Positions 10,394 through 18,490 are shown, counted from the first letter of the stretch. The stretch: DNA of 64,000 nucleotides from Natranaerovirga pectinivora (GCF_004342165.1 NZ_SMAL01000003.1:124001-188000); one strand, 5' to 3'. Made by a program: numbers and translations. Notes: generated by a model from the letters alone, not told the origin.

Positions 10394-10619
10394 ATCAACC
10401 CCTCCTCATTAATTTCTCTTCCTTTTATCTTATCAAATAAGGTATTTTATTTCAACTTACTATTATATTACAGGTTAATAAATTTTTAGTTACAAACAAA
10501 TACTCTAAATGTTTCTTTTATTTATTAAAATTTAACCTCAAAAAATAATCTTTTTATGTTATTATAAAGATAAACGTTTAATAATTTTTCAATGCAAACT
10601 AAATAAAAAGGAGATTCTT

Positions 10620-11402
10620 ATGTATACAAAAACAAATCTTATCAATGATTTAGAGAGATTAAATATAGATAAAAATGGTACTTTACTTGTCCACTCATCA
10701 ATGAAAGGTATTGGCAATGTAGACGGTAATGCAGCTACAGTTCTTAATGCTTTATCAGAATACATGGAAAATGGTTTGCTCGTATTACCAACTCACACTT
10801 GGTCCTATATAAATGCTGAGAACCCTAATTTTTATGTAGAGAAATCTGAATCTTGTATTGGTATTTTGCCAGAGCTTTTTAGAAAACGACCTAATGTCTA
10901 TCGTTCTTTTCATCCAACCCATTCAGTTGCAGCCCTTGGTAAGGATGCAAGGGATTTTATTAAAGATGATCATAAATATGATACACCATGTGCAAGAGGA
11001 TCATCCTATGGTAAATTGTTAGATAGAAAAGGTACTATTATGTTATTAGGGGTAGATTTAAGAAGAAATACTTTTATTCATGGAATTGAAGAATGGTTGG
11101 ATATTCCAGGCAGGCTTACAGATGACCATGAGCAACTATACACCATTCTTGGTGATGGTACAAAAATTTCTGTTCCATCCAGAAGGCATTGTGGCAAATC
11201 TTGGTCTCTACATTTTTGGAAGGTGAATGATATATTACAAGAACAAGGTGCTATGTATTATGGTACCTTTGGGGATGCCTTTGTTCGTATCTGTGATACT
11301 GTTAAAGTAACAGATATCCTAACTCGCATGTTAAAAGTCAATCCTGATCTATTTTCTGATGATGAACCATTAAATGAAAAACTATATGAAGGTATATTCT
11401 AA
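10620..11402 (+). CDS. Aminoglycoside N(3)-acetyltransferase family protein
   Basis: This 260-residue protein belongs to the AAC(3) (antibiotic N-acetyltransferase) family, which uses acetyl-CoA to acetylate the 3-amino group of aminoglycosides; some members act on other amines. Seen: LLVHSSMKGIG near the N-terminus, the LVLPTHTWSY segment, the family histidine motif RSFHPTHSVAALG, CARGSSYGKLL, LLGVDLRRNTFIHGIEEW and a C-terminal tail. The length is normal for the family. AAAAGGAGATTCTT precedes the ATG. It stands alone on the plus strand, convergent with the MATE exporter. I cannot tell whether it confers resistance; many chromosomal clostridial copies have no known substrate. Confidence 0.85.
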   Translation: MYTKTNLINDLERLNIDKNGTLLVHSSMKGIGNVDGNAATVLNALSEYMENGLLVLPTHTWSYINAENPNFYVEKSESCIGILPELFRKRPNVYRSFHPTHSVAALGKDARDFIKDDHKYDTPCARGSSYGKLLDRKGTIMLLGVDLRRNTFIHGIEEWLDIPGRLTDDHEQLYTILGDGTKISVPSRRHCGKSWSLHFWKVNDILQEQGAMYYGTFGDAFVRICDTVKVTDILTRMLKVNPDLFSDDEPLNEKLYEGIF

Positions 11403-11422
11403 TATATGTCTTTTTAAATTAT

Positions 11423-11449
11423 AAACGAGGAGATTAATTCTCCTCGTTT
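11423..11449. terminator. Bidirectional terminator between AAC(3) and MATE genes
   Basis: A perfect 11-bp stem, AAACGAGGAGA with TCTCCTCGTTT, has a 5-base loop. The stop codon of the MATE gene lies in the loop, so translation runs through the left half of the hairpin. It lies between convergent genes and can serve both. Confidence 0.65.
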
Positions 11450-12834
11450 GGTTTTAACCCTTCTTCTTCATCAATTTGACTATATATTAATTTAAGCTGT
11501 CTCGTAATCAAGAAAATTGTTATTCCAGATGCTATAATATCTGATATTGGAAAGGCAATCCAAACACCTAACAACTCTAGACCAAATATTCTAGGCAATA
11601 TGATTACTAAAGGTGCTAATACAATAAACTGTCTTAACATAGATAGTATCAAAGCTGGTATAGCTTTTCCTAATGATTGAAATAAAGTTGCTCCAACAAA
11701 TTGAATACCTACTAATGGAAGCATAAGGATTACAATCCTAAATACCCTTGCTCCTTCACTTATTAAATATGGATCCTCTGTAAAAGCACGTACTATAAAT
11801 CCGCCAAATACCATTCCATTTATCCAACCAATTACTGCGAAAACAGTGGCTACAATTAAAGTTAAATTAATTGTTTGTTTAACCCTTTTTATCTTATTAG
11901 CCCCATAGTTGTAACCAACTATAGGCTGCATACCATGTACAATTCCAATCATTGGTAAGAATAAAAACATTATAATTCTATTTACAATTCCAAAAATAGT
12001 AATAGCAACATCACCACCAAACACTCTTAATGTATTATTTACAATAATAGCAAAAAAACTATTGGTAGATTGTTTTGCAAAAGCAGAGAATCCAACAGAA
12101 ACAATTTCTTTCATAATTTTAAAATCTGCTTTAAGATGCTGTAGCTTTAGTTTTAAAGCACTTTTTCCACTTAGAATATAAGTCATAACAAAAAGAAAAG
12201 AAACAAATTGAGAAATTATTGTAGCCAAAGCAGCCCCTTTAATGCCCATATCTAAAAAGTAAATAAAAATTGGGTCTAAGGCAATATTTAATACTGCACC
12301 GATTACCATAGAAAACATTGCAATAACAGCTTTTCCTTCTGCTCTTACTATATTATTAAGATTTACTGCAAATGCAAAAAATACACTCCCCATAAAAATA
12401 ATTGTCACATAATCTTTAGCATAAGGTAAAATTGTTTCTGTTGCACCAAATAACACTAAAATAAAGTCTGTAAAAACCAATCCAATAATAGCAAAAATAC
12501 CACTTAAAAACAATAAAGAAGTAAAAGAGTTCCCTAAAACCTTTTCAGCTCTTTCTTTATCACCTGCACCTAGGCTCCTAGATATAGCTGAGGCTGCTCC
12601 TATACCAATTAATTGACCAAATCCCATTATTAACATCTGAATAGGAAATGCTATAGCCAAACCAGCTATCCCTAAATCGCCTACCCATTTTCCAATAAAA
12701 ATTGTATCAACAATATTATATAATGCATTTACTGTCATTGCAAAAATAGAAGGAAATGCTAAATTAAATAGTAATCTACTAATTTTTTCTTCTCCAAGGC
12801 TTCTTTTTTGCCTAAAATTAACGCCTTTAGTCAT
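11434..12834 (-). CDS. MATE family multidrug efflux transporter
   Basis: A protein of about 466 residues with 12 predicted membrane segments, matching the MATE family in which cations or drugs are exported against Na+ or H+. Seen: the N-terminal LLFNLAFPSIFAMTVNALYNIVDTIFIGKWVG segment and the second-half counterpart around GFSAFAKQSTNSFFAIIVNN. The start at 12834 is chosen because GGAGG lies six bases upstream; an upstream in-frame start at 12852 lacks such a site. It lies 27 bases downstream of a MarR-type repressor gene on the same strand, so expression is probably controlled by that repressor through the operator at 13350-13370. Confidence 0.9.
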   Translation of the reverse strand: MTKGVNFRQKRSLGEEKISRLLFNLAFPSIFAMTVNALYNIVDTIFIGKWVGDLGIAGLAIAFPIQMLIMGFGQLIGIGAASAISRSLGAGDKERAEKVLGNSFTSLLFLSGIFAIIGLVFTDFILVLFGATETILPYAKDYVTIIFMGSVFFAFAVNLNNIVRAEGKAVIAMFSMVIGAVLNIALDPIFIYFLDMGIKGAALATIISQFVSFLFVMTYILSGKSALKLKLQHLKADFKIMKEIVSVGFSAFAKQSTNSFFAIIVNNTLRVFGGDVAITIFGIVNRIIMFLFLPMIGIVHGMQPIVGYNYGANKIKRVKQTINLTLIVATVFAVIGWINGMVFGGFIVRAFTEDPYLISEGARVFRIVILMLPLVGIQFVGATLFQSLGKAIPALILSMLRQFIVLAPLVIILPRIFGLELLGVWIAFPISDIIASGITIFLITRQLKLIYSQIDEEEGLKPNEEN

Positions 12835-12861
12835 ATGTATCCTCCGTATCAATTTAATGTC

Positions 12862-13317
12862 CTAGTTTTTTTCAATATTTTTAATGATTATATTTAAGTA
12901 TCTACTTAGATCACTAATCTCATTCTCAGATAATCCTTTTAATGTATCATTCATTGTTGTCTTGCTGCACGTTTCTAATAGTGGCAATTTTTCTCCAGCT
13001 TTGTCTGTTAATATAATGAATTGAGACCTTCTATCCTTTGGATTGGTCTCTCTAGTAATCCACCCACTCGTTTCTAAACGCTCTAAAACACCTGTTATGG
13101 TAGGTCTATTAAATCCTAATCTCTTTGCAATCAAAGCTGGTGTAAGGTATTCCTCTTTTTCTTCACATTTATTATATCTATCAATATCTCTAATGACTGC
13201 AAATTGCTGTACTGTTAACCCTATTTCTGTTAGTTGACCTTCCAAGTGGTACCTTGTCATTCTTGCAGCCTTATTTAAAAGATACCCTATACTAACATTA
13301 CATTTCTCTTCACTCAA
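12862..13317 (-). CDS. MarR family transcriptional regulator
   Basis: A 151-residue winged-helix repressor. The DNA-binding part shows LTPALIAKRLGFNRPTITGVLERLETSGWITRE, followed by the wing sequence NPKDRRSQFIILTDKAG, typical of MarR. The start is TTG at 13317, supported by AAGGAGG with a 7-base spacer; no ATG fits. It is the first gene of a two-gene unit with the MATE exporter. A palindrome related to TTAATGCATTAACTA lies in its promoter region, and a near-identical copy lies in the long palindrome at 13468-13513, consistent with autoregulation. The inducing ligand is unknown. Confidence 0.9.
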   Translation of the reverse strand: MSEEKCNVSIGYLLNKAARMTRYHLEGQLTEIGLTVQQFAVIRDIDRYNKCEEKEEYLTPALIAKRLGFNRPTITGVLERLETSGWITRETNPKDRRSQFIILTDKAGEKLPLLETCSKTTMNDTLKGLSENEISDLSRYLNIIIKNIEKN

Positions 13318-13349
13318 TTATTATCCTCCTTAGTGTAATTATTATTAAA

Positions 13350-13370
13350 TAATTAATGCTTTAACTAATT
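13350..13370. promoter_or_regulatory. Probable MarR operator at the marR-MATE promoter
   Basis: The segment 13353-13367 reads TTAATGCTTTAACTA, an imperfect palindrome of the size bound by MarR dimers. It matches TTAATGCATTAACTA at 13485-13499 in 14 of 15 positions. It lies about 35 bases upstream of the TTG start of the repressor gene. Confidence 0.6.
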
Positions 13371-13387
13371 TTTTATCAAATAATAAA

Positions 13388-13425
13388 GGGACTTAGTCAC
13401 CTCTAAAAGCTTTTAGTGACTTCCC
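13388..13425. repeat. Short hairpin repeat (GTCAC / GTGAC type)
   Basis: An imperfect inverted repeat reads GGGACTTAGTCAC then CTCTAAAAGCTTTTAGTGAC then TTCCC. A related short hairpin with GTCACATCTAAAA and TTAGTGAAGTC occurs at 42687-42731. Function unknown; it may be a small dispersed repeat. Confidence 0.35.
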
Positions 13426-13467
13426 TTCAAAATTTTATATGCTGAAAAGAATTTTTTCTACTACAAA

Positions 13468-13513
13468 AAATGAATATAAAATAGTTAATGCATTAACTAT
13501 TTTATATTCATTT
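13468..13513. terminator. 46-bp perfect palindrome: queDEC terminator carrying a MarR-like box
   Basis: The two 23-base arms are exact reverse complements, centred between 13490 and 13491 on ATGCAT. Read on the minus strand it lies just after the queC stop and continues into TTTTTTG, as an intrinsic terminator would. Its centre, TTAATGCATTAACTA, is almost the same as the operator in front of marR, so it may also bind the MarR dimer. Confidence 0.6.
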
Positions 13514-13534
13514 AGTAATTAAGTCAATAGTTCC

Positions 13535-14200
13535 CTAATACAAATTTCTTTTTAATGCCATAAAATTTAGAAACCCTTTATTTCTTAACTCACAAGCTGG
13601 ACATTCCTTGCAACCCGTTCCTTTTATCCCATTATAGCAAGTTAATGTTTCATTTTCAATTACCTCTAATACCCCTAAATCATCTGCGAGTTTCCACGTT
13701 TCAGCTTTATCAATCCACATTAAAGGTGTATGTATATTAAATTCATAGCCCATTGCCAAGTTTAATGTAACATTTAAAGACTTAATAAAAACGTCTCTAC
13801 AATCGGGATAACCACTAAAATCGCTTTGTGATACGCCAGTAACAATATTATTAATGCCTTTTTGCTTAGCAATAACTGCTGCATAAGTTAAAAAAATCAT
13901 ATTACGACCATCAACAAAAGTATTGGGTGTTCCTTCTATTGGCGCATCTTTATCCACCTGTATATCATCTCGTGTTAAAGCATTAGGTGCCAATTGATTC
14001 AATAAACTTAAATCTAAAATATGATGCTCAACATTATATTTCTTACAAATATCTTTTGCACAATCGATTTCTAAACTATGTTTTTGATTGTAATCAAAGG
14101 TTACGGCAACAACTTCTTTAAACCTTTCCTTTGCCCAAAACAAACAAGTTGTACTATCTTGTCCACCACTAAAAACAACAACTGCTCTTTCTGTAGTCAT
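13535..14200 (-). CDS. queC: 7-cyano-7-deazaguanine synthase QueC
   Basis: A 221-residue ATP-dependent ligase that converts 7-carboxy-7-deazaguanine to preQ0 in the queuosine pathway. Seen: the PP-loop SGGQDSTT at the N-terminus, [13 protein letters not shown] in the middle, and the C-terminal zinc site with [16 protein letters not shown] (four cysteines). Length is normal. It is the last of three tightly spaced genes (queD, queE, queC; gaps of about 15 bases) on the minus strand, and the palindrome behind it probably ends the transcript. No queF or folE was seen in this window, so the final reduction to preQ1 and the GTP cyclohydrolase step must be encoded elsewhere. Confidence 0.95.
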   Translation of the reverse strand: MTTERAVVVFSGGQDSTTCLFWAKERFKEVVAVTFDYNQKHSLEIDCAKDICKKYNVEHHILDLSLLNQLAPNALTRDDIQVDKDAPIEGTPNTFVDGRNMIFLTYAAVIAKQKGINNIVTGVSQSDFSGYPDCRDVFIKSLNVTLNLAMGYEFNIHTPLMWIDKAETWKLADDLGVLEVIENETLTCYNGIKGTGCKECPACELRNKGFLNFMALKRNLY

Positions 14201-14215
14201 CTACCTTCCACCTTT

Positions 14216-14884
14216 CTAAACGCCTCTTTCATCAGGGTTCCAAATAATTTTGTGTAACTGCAACTGTAATGAAACGTCATTTAAATGATTTGCTTTCATA
14301 TACTCTACAATATCTTCATAATTAATTACATTAAATACTGGACTTAAGAAAATGTTGGTTTTATTTGTTAAATCATAATCATTAATTAACCCTCTCGCCC
14401 TCTCTAAATCTTCCAAATTACCAACCACAAATTTTAGAGTATCGTATTTGGTTAGGAACTGTAAATTGTCTAGTTCCATATGCCCTTCCATCTTACTGCT
14501 ACCTAATTTATAATCCATTGTAAATGATGGTGGACGATCCATACCTTTATGAAAAGGCTCTAATGGAACGCTTCCATTAGTTTCAATCTCTACACTTAAC
14601 TCATTATCAGAAGATAAAAGGTTTAATAAATCTATAATATTATCTTGTAGCAAAGGCTCTCCACCAGTAATGGTTATATTTTTTATATTCGTACTTTTAA
14701 TATAGGAATAAATGTCCTCTGAAGACATTTCTGTATACTTTACATCTGTATTATTGGCCCACATCGTATCACAATAACTACACTCTAAATTACAACCAGC
14801 CAATCGAATAAAAACAGCCAATTGTCCAGCTTTCCTACCTTCTCCATTAATACTAACAAATGTTTCAACAACCTTGTAACTCAT
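14216..14884 (-). CDS. queE: 7-carboxy-7-deazaguanine synthase QueE (radical SAM)
   Basis: A 222-residue radical SAM enzyme that contracts 6-carboxytetrahydropterin to 7-carboxy-7-deazaguanine. The cluster motif is CNLECSYCDT (CX3CX2C) preceded by VFIRLAGCN, and the SAM-binding glycine motif ITITGGEPLLQ follows. The N-terminal VETFVSINGEGRKAGQ is characteristic of QueE. It sits between queD and queC with short gaps, forming one operon, and GAAAGGG precedes the start. Confidence 0.95.
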   Translation of the reverse strand: MSYKVVETFVSINGEGRKAGQLAVFIRLAGCNLECSYCDTMWANNTDVKYTEMSSEDIYSYIKSTNIKNITITGGEPLLQDNIIDLLNLLSSDNELSVEIETNGSVPLEPFHKGMDRPPSFTMDYKLGSSKMEGHMELDNLQFLTKYDTLKFVVGNLEDLERARGLINDYDLTNKTNIFLSPVFNVINYEDIVEYMKANHLNDVSLQLQLHKIIWNPDERGV

Positions 14885-14898
14885 AACAACACCCTTTC

Positions 14899-15318
14899 CT
14901 ATTTCTCAAAAATAGCACTATTATTTGGTGTTTCATAGACAACAACTCTTCTTACATTATATCCTTTTTTTTCTAATTCCTTAAAAAAGTAAGCAGAAAA
15001 ATTCTCAGCAGTAGGCCTAAAATCCACCTCTATAACATAAAAATCATCTTCTAACAAACAACTTAGCGTCTCTTTTCGCATAGTCCCTCTTTCAATAATA
15101 AGAGCATGGTCAAAACCATCCAACAAAACCTTCAAATCCTTCTTCAAATCAGAAAAATCAACAACCATCCCTTTACGTTGACCTTCCTCTATCAAAGTCT
15201 CAGACTGAACCTCAACCTCAACAGTCCATCGATGCCCATGAATATTCTTGCACTTCCCATCATACCCTGCAAGAAAATGAGCACTATCAAAACTATGCAA
15301 TGTCTTCAATAAATACAT
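14899..15318 (-). CDS. queD: 6-carboxy-5,6,7,8-tetrahydropterin synthase QueD
   Basis: A zinc enzyme of about 139 residues that makes 6-carboxytetrahydropterin from dihydroneopterin triphosphate, the first step particular to queuosine synthesis. Zinc-binding histidines are in FDSAHFL and NIHGHRWTV; the catalytic cysteine lies in GKCKNIHGH. A C-terminal VYETPNNSAIF with a catalytic Glu is present. The ATG at 15318 has GGAG seven bases upstream and is preferred over a TTG at 15324. I looked for a preQ1 riboswitch upstream and did not find one. Confidence 0.93.
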   Translation of the reverse strand: MYLLKTLHSFDSAHFLAGYDGKCKNIHGHRWTVEVEVQSETLIEEGQRKGMVVDFSDLKKDLKVLLDGFDHALIIERGTMRKETLSCLLEDDFYVIEVDFRPTAENFSAYFFKELEKKGYNVRRVVVYETPNNSAIFEK

Positions 15319-15403
15319 AACCAATCTCCTATCAAAAAAAATAATTTACTTAACTTACTTCACCACTAAATACAATATGGGTTTAAGTGACTTCCACGAC
15401 ATC

Positions 15404-15602
15404 AGTATGAGAATACTTATGGAAATAAAGTGACTTTTAAATATTTTCCATAAAATCTTAGTGAAGAGAAAATCAATATTCCGTAAAAAGCCTTAACTGT
15501 TTGACCGAAGGAAGTTTTTAAGGCTTAGGAATAATGATTGTAACGAACTTAGATTTTATTAAAATATTTAACGGAACTGTTTTACATAAGCATTCTCATA
15601 CG
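15404..15602. repeat. About 200-bp imperfect inverted repeat (MITE-like element)
   Basis: The left arm starts with AGTATGAGAATACTTATG at 15404 and the right arm ends in the reverse complement of GTATGAGAATGCTTATG. The arms can be aligned along about 95 bases each (shared blocks include TTAAATATTTT, ATAAAATCT, ATTATTCC/ATATTCC and AAGCCTTAA) around a centre near 15505. No ORF lies inside. It fills the gap between queD and the activator gene. A partial copy of one arm lies at 16491-16592. Confidence 0.55.
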
Positions 15603-15622
15603 GAAACTCCCACGAACACAAA

Positions 15623-16381
15623 TTAAAAAAACTTCAACCCATAATAACAACACCCTATAGCCCCATTCCACTGTGGCTCAGCAAGAGTTACAACCTCTTC
15701 ATAATCCCTCTTTAAAAACTTATGAATTGCCTTATTATTAGCAACACCACCAGAAACAACCAACTTCTTCCCCTTAAACTTAGTAAGCATAGGCCTTAAC
15801 CTCTGATAAAGGGAAAAATTGATCCCAGCACACATCGCCTCTAAAGAAACCCCTTCTGCAATCTTCCCAATCAATTCAGACTCAGAAAAAACGGCACAAG
15901 TAGAATTTAAAGTCACAGGATTCTCATAAAACCCACTCATCTCATCAAGAGAAACTTCCAATACACTAGCCATATTCTCTAAATAACGACCACAAGAAGC
16001 CGCACATTTCTCATTCAACTCAAGATCTGTCATAATCCCCTTTTCAACTTTGACAACCTTAATATCCTGCCCACCAATATCCAAAAGAATAAAATCATCC
16101 AATCCAGTCTGAAAGCGCGCCCCATAAACATGGGCCTTAATCTCATTAATGGCCTTAAACCTACTCAAATCCGTATTATTACGACCATATCCAGTGGAGA
16201 TCCCAACATCGAAGCCATCAATCCCAATCTTCGAAACATCCACCTTCAAAATACCATCAAACGAACAGCATTCTTTATAAAAGGACATGGTACTCATCTT
16301 GTCCTTAAAAACAAGCCCATCCCCATCAAACATAGCAATCTTAACTTCACGACTCCCTAAATCAATCCCTAAAACACGCAT
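15623..16381 (-). CDS. ATP-dependent activator/reductase of the BadF/HgdC (2-hydroxyacyl-CoA dehydratase component A) family
   Basis: A 252-residue ASKHA-fold ATPase that, in this family, forms a homodimer sharing one [4Fe-4S] cluster and injects low-potential electrons into a partner Fe-S enzyme at the cost of ATP. Seen: phosphate loop GIDLGSREVKIA at the N-terminus, the second loop DIGGQDIKVV, the cluster cysteine in CAASCGRY, a second in NSTCAVFSESE, and the adenosine motif VSGGVANN. The length equals that of single-domain activators. It lies downstream of a HgdB-type protein on the same strand, separated by about 200 bases of repeat sequence. The pair matches the gene logic of double-cubane-cluster protein and its reductase, or of an acyl-CoA dehydratase; the true substrate is unknown. 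Confidence 0.88.
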   Translation of the reverse strand: MRVLGIDLGSREVKIAMFDGDGLVFKDKMSTMSFYKECCSFDGILKVDVSKIGIDGFDVGISTGYGRNNTDLSRFKAINEIKAHVYGARFQTGLDDFILLDIGGQDIKVVKVEKGIMTDLELNEKCAASCGRYLENMASVLEVSLDEMSGFYENPVTLNSTCAVFSESELIGKIAEGVSLEAMCAGINFSLYQRLRPMLTKFKGKKLVVSGGVANNKAIHKFLKRDYEEVVTLAEPQWNGAIGCCYYGLKFF

Positions 16382-16490
16382 AAATAATTCTCCTCACAAA
16401 ACCAAACAATCATTAAAGTAAAAGTAGGTTTCAAAGAAACCACGAAAAAACTATAATAAGCTAAGTAAGCAACTTACTAAACAACGTCAA

Positions 16491-16592
16491 AGTATGATAA
16501 TATCTTTGTGATTATGTACCCTCTTAAATATCTTACTAGAAATTCTTAGTGAAGGTTAGGTTAATATTCCGTAAAAAGCCTTAAATGTTTGA
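16491..16592. repeat. Partial copy (one arm) of the MITE-like element
   Basis: This 102-base stretch aligns with 15404-15504 from AGTATGATAATA to CCTTAAATGTTTGA. The last 30 bases (16563-16592) differ from 15475-15504 by one base, and the block CTTAGTGAAG lies at the same distance in both. The copy overlaps the last codons and stop of the dehydratase-family gene that ends at 16581. Confidence 0.6.
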
Positions 16593-17582
16593 GGGGCAGC
16601 GATCATAAACCATATCCAAAAACGCCTCAATGCGAAGCTTCGTCCGAGCATCCAACCGATTAATCTTATCCCCTTCAATATGCAAAATAGGAATATCCAA
16701 CTGACTTTTTAGATAAATGTCTTCAATAGCCCTATGACAAAAAGCTTGTGTATAATGAACTAACGCATCTAATTGACGATCTTCAATCTGTTTTTTTAAT
16801 TCTTTCAATCTATACTCATTATCATAAGGATAAGTATAATCATAATATTGCTCATAAATATTAGCTGCTTTCTTATATCTAGGAAAAGCAAACTCCCTCT
16901 GAACTTCATTATAAACAAAATGGGCGTTATGGTTTTCTACATAGTCATAAATATCCCCTGTCATTGGTGGCACACCAATATACCCCAACCGAATAGCTTT
17001 ATTAACGGATTCTCTATTCTTCCCAGAAGCAATTACATTATCCAATTCATTACTAAAGGCCTCTGGAGACCCATTAAAATCGCTTAGACTAACTTGATAC
17101 AGATGGTTTTCAAAGCCTGTAATTTTACCATCTATGTAGGTTAATTCATCTATTTCTTTCACTTTTTCTCGAATAGTATTTAATTGAATTCTTACTTCTT
17201 CAACCACTTTTTCGGAGACATTAAAGATATTCATAAATTTTTGTATCTCTTTTTTAACATCTTCTAACCTATGACTATGAGGAAAAGAAAAAGAATGTAT
17301 TTTTATATTATGAAGGCTTAAAACTTCTAATAATGACTTTGTATTAGAACAATCTCCTTCAACAACACCAATGATTTCATCAATGCCCTCTTGAATACAA
17401 ACCCCATAAATACCTTTTATCCAAGCACAAGAACTTTTAGGAAATCCATCTCTTTCAGCAATATCTATATAATTTTCATACTCAGTTGAAGTTACAAAAA
17501 TATTATTCAAATCCACTGGCTCATACCCTGCTGCAATAAGTACTTCCACAGGAACTGTTGTTGTAATCCCTATTTTTTTCAT
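16581..17582 (-). CDS. 2-hydroxyacyl-CoA dehydratase / double-cubane protein family (HgdB-like)
   Basis: A 333-residue protein of the HgdB/FldB superfamily, whose members hold [4Fe-4S] or double-cubane [8Fe-9S] clusters and accept electrons from the HgdC-type activator. Conserved cysteines are visible at 52 (SSCAW), 78 (EGDCSN) and 282 (AFCHRA), the spacing expected of three cluster ligands; Cys62 and Cys329 are extra. Only one such subunit is present, whereas acyl-CoA dehydratases usually have two different ones. That is closer to the single-subunit double-cubane proteins. AAGGAG lies five bases before the ATG. The gene is preceded by a structured leader ending in a terminator hairpin. Its stop codon and final codons lie within a repeat copy, so its C-terminus may have been altered by insertion. 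Confidence 0.85.
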   Translation of the reverse strand: MKKIGITTTVPVEVLIAAGYEPVDLNNIFVTSTEYENYIDIAERDGFPKSSCAWIKGIYGVCIQEGIDEIIGVVEGDCSNTKSLLEVLSLHNIKIHSFSFPHSHRLEDVKKEIQKFMNIFNVSEKVVEEVRIQLNTIREKVKEIDELTYIDGKITGFENHLYQVSLSDFNGSPEAFSNELDNVIASGKNRESVNKAIRLGYIGVPPMTGDIYDYVENHNAHFVYNEVQREFAFPRYKKAANIYEQYYDYTYPYDNEYRLKELKKQIEDRQLDALVHYTQAFCHRAIEDIYLKSQLDIPILHIEGDKINRLDARTKLRIEAFLDMVYDRCPSNI

Positions 17583-17613
17583 AATGACTCCTTACTATCC
17601 TAAAATTAAACAC

Positions 17614-17823
17614 AAAAAAAAGGACACTTTTGTCCTTAAACATAACTAGACTAGGAAAACATAGCATTTAACAATAAAACATAATGCTTTACTGTTAAAT
17701 ACTATATTATTAGTCCTAGTTTTGTTTATAGACAGGATGGTTTCGAACTGTCTTCAAGGTTTTTGATTTTTACTCAAAAACCTCTCTTATACTATTTATT
17801 AGTTTAATTTACTACTTAAATCC
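17614..17823 (-). ncRNA. Candidate structured leader RNA or small RNA ending in a terminator
   Basis: Transcription from the promoter at 17830-17858 would give about 210 nt made of four hairpins: GGTTTTTGA with TCAAAAACC; GACAG with CTGTC; a long stem with CTAGGA/TCCTAG and ATAGTATTTAACA/TGTTAAATGCTAT (the outer part can instead pair AACTAG with CTAGTT); and a terminator, AAGGACA with TGTCCTT followed by eight T. The terminator is about 30 nt before the ATG of the dehydratase-family gene. The alternative pairings suggest an attenuator or riboswitch. I do not recognise any known class; it could instead be an independent small RNA. Confidence 0.5.
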
Positions 17824-17829
17824 TTGTGT

Positions 17830-17858
17830 ATTATACCGTATATTTACTTATAAATCAA
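17830..17858 (-). promoter_or_regulatory. Sigma-A type promoter for the leader and dehydratase-family genes
   Basis: On the minus strand TTGATT (17858-17853), a 17-base spacer and a perfect TATAAT (17835-17830). It starts about 250 bases before the coding region. Confidence 0.7.
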
Positions 17859-17887
17859 TATTTTTATAAATTCTATATATCTATTTA

Positions 17888-18490
17888 TTATGAATTATAA
17901 GTAAAGCCTACTCTTTTTAAACCTTTAATGTGTATTTCATCTCCCAATTCTGGATTAAATATAATCTCCTTTACCCCATCTTCACTATTCGCATCCATTC
18001 TTTCATTAACGATTAATCTGCCTTCTCTATAAAGGAGAAAATCTCCTTTACCTTCAGCTGGTTGGAAAACATAATCACCTTTTTCAATATCTAAACCTAC
18101 AATCCAAGTACCCGTTGTTAACTCACTTCTTATATACGTTTCAATAGGAATAAAATTCACCTTTGAGAGTCCTGTAATTCTTATTTCATTCCCCTCTTCT
18201 AAGTCTGTTGTTATTGATTCAATACCTTCCATATCATCAAAAGTTTCATCAAATACAGCCAATCCAAAACTTGTATCAATGATTGTAAATGTACCAATCC
18301 CATCTCCGGTGATTTCATATCTGCCTGCTGGGATTGCTACACCTACTATATAACCTTCTCCCTCACTTAGAGACATTTCTTTTGCCTGACTATTGTCTCT
18401 TTCTTGTAAAGCAATAGGTTCATTATTGCCACATCCCGTAACCGTTCCAACCATTGTAATAAGTATACAAATAATAATCGTTTTTTTCAT
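17888..18490 (-). CDS. Lipoprotein with two similar beta-rich repeats
   Basis: A 200-residue exported protein. The N-terminus has a lipoprotein signal with the lipobox VTGC (Cys20). The mature part has two similar halves: YIVGVAIPAGRYEITGDGIGTFTI and WIVGLDIEKGDYVFQPAEGKGDFLL, each followed by a segment ending in EIRITGLSKV or EIHIKGLKRV. Such paired modules occur in small secreted proteins of Gram-positive bacteria, of unknown function. It is transcribed in the same direction as the GH43 gene upstream, from which it is separated by about 65 bases. Partner and role are not known. Confidence 0.7.
   Translation of the reverse strand: MKKTIIICILITMVGTVTGCGNNEPIALQERDNSQAKEMSLSEGEGYIVGVAIPAGRYEITGDGIGTFTIIDTSFGLAVFDETFDDMEGIESITTDLEEGNEIRITGLSKVNFIPIETYIRSELTTGTWIVGLDIEKGDYVFQPAEGKGDFLLYREGRLIVNERMDANSEDGVKEIIFNPELGDEIHIKGLKRVGFTYNS

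Noticed and set aside
13388-13425. Second MarR operator
   Set aside because: It is a hairpin in the same intergenic region, but its sequence (GTCAC/GTGAC) differs from the TTAATGCATTAACTA box.
15319-15403. preQ1 riboswitch upstream of queD
   Set aside because: No match to the type I aptamer sequence or to its short pseudoknot on the minus strand. The region instead leads into the MITE-like repeat.
17720-17760. tRNA-like segment with GTTCGAA
   Set aside because: On the minus strand GACAGTTCGAAACC resembles a T loop, but the stem is not 5 bp with a 7-base loop, and no acceptor, D or anticodon stems fit.
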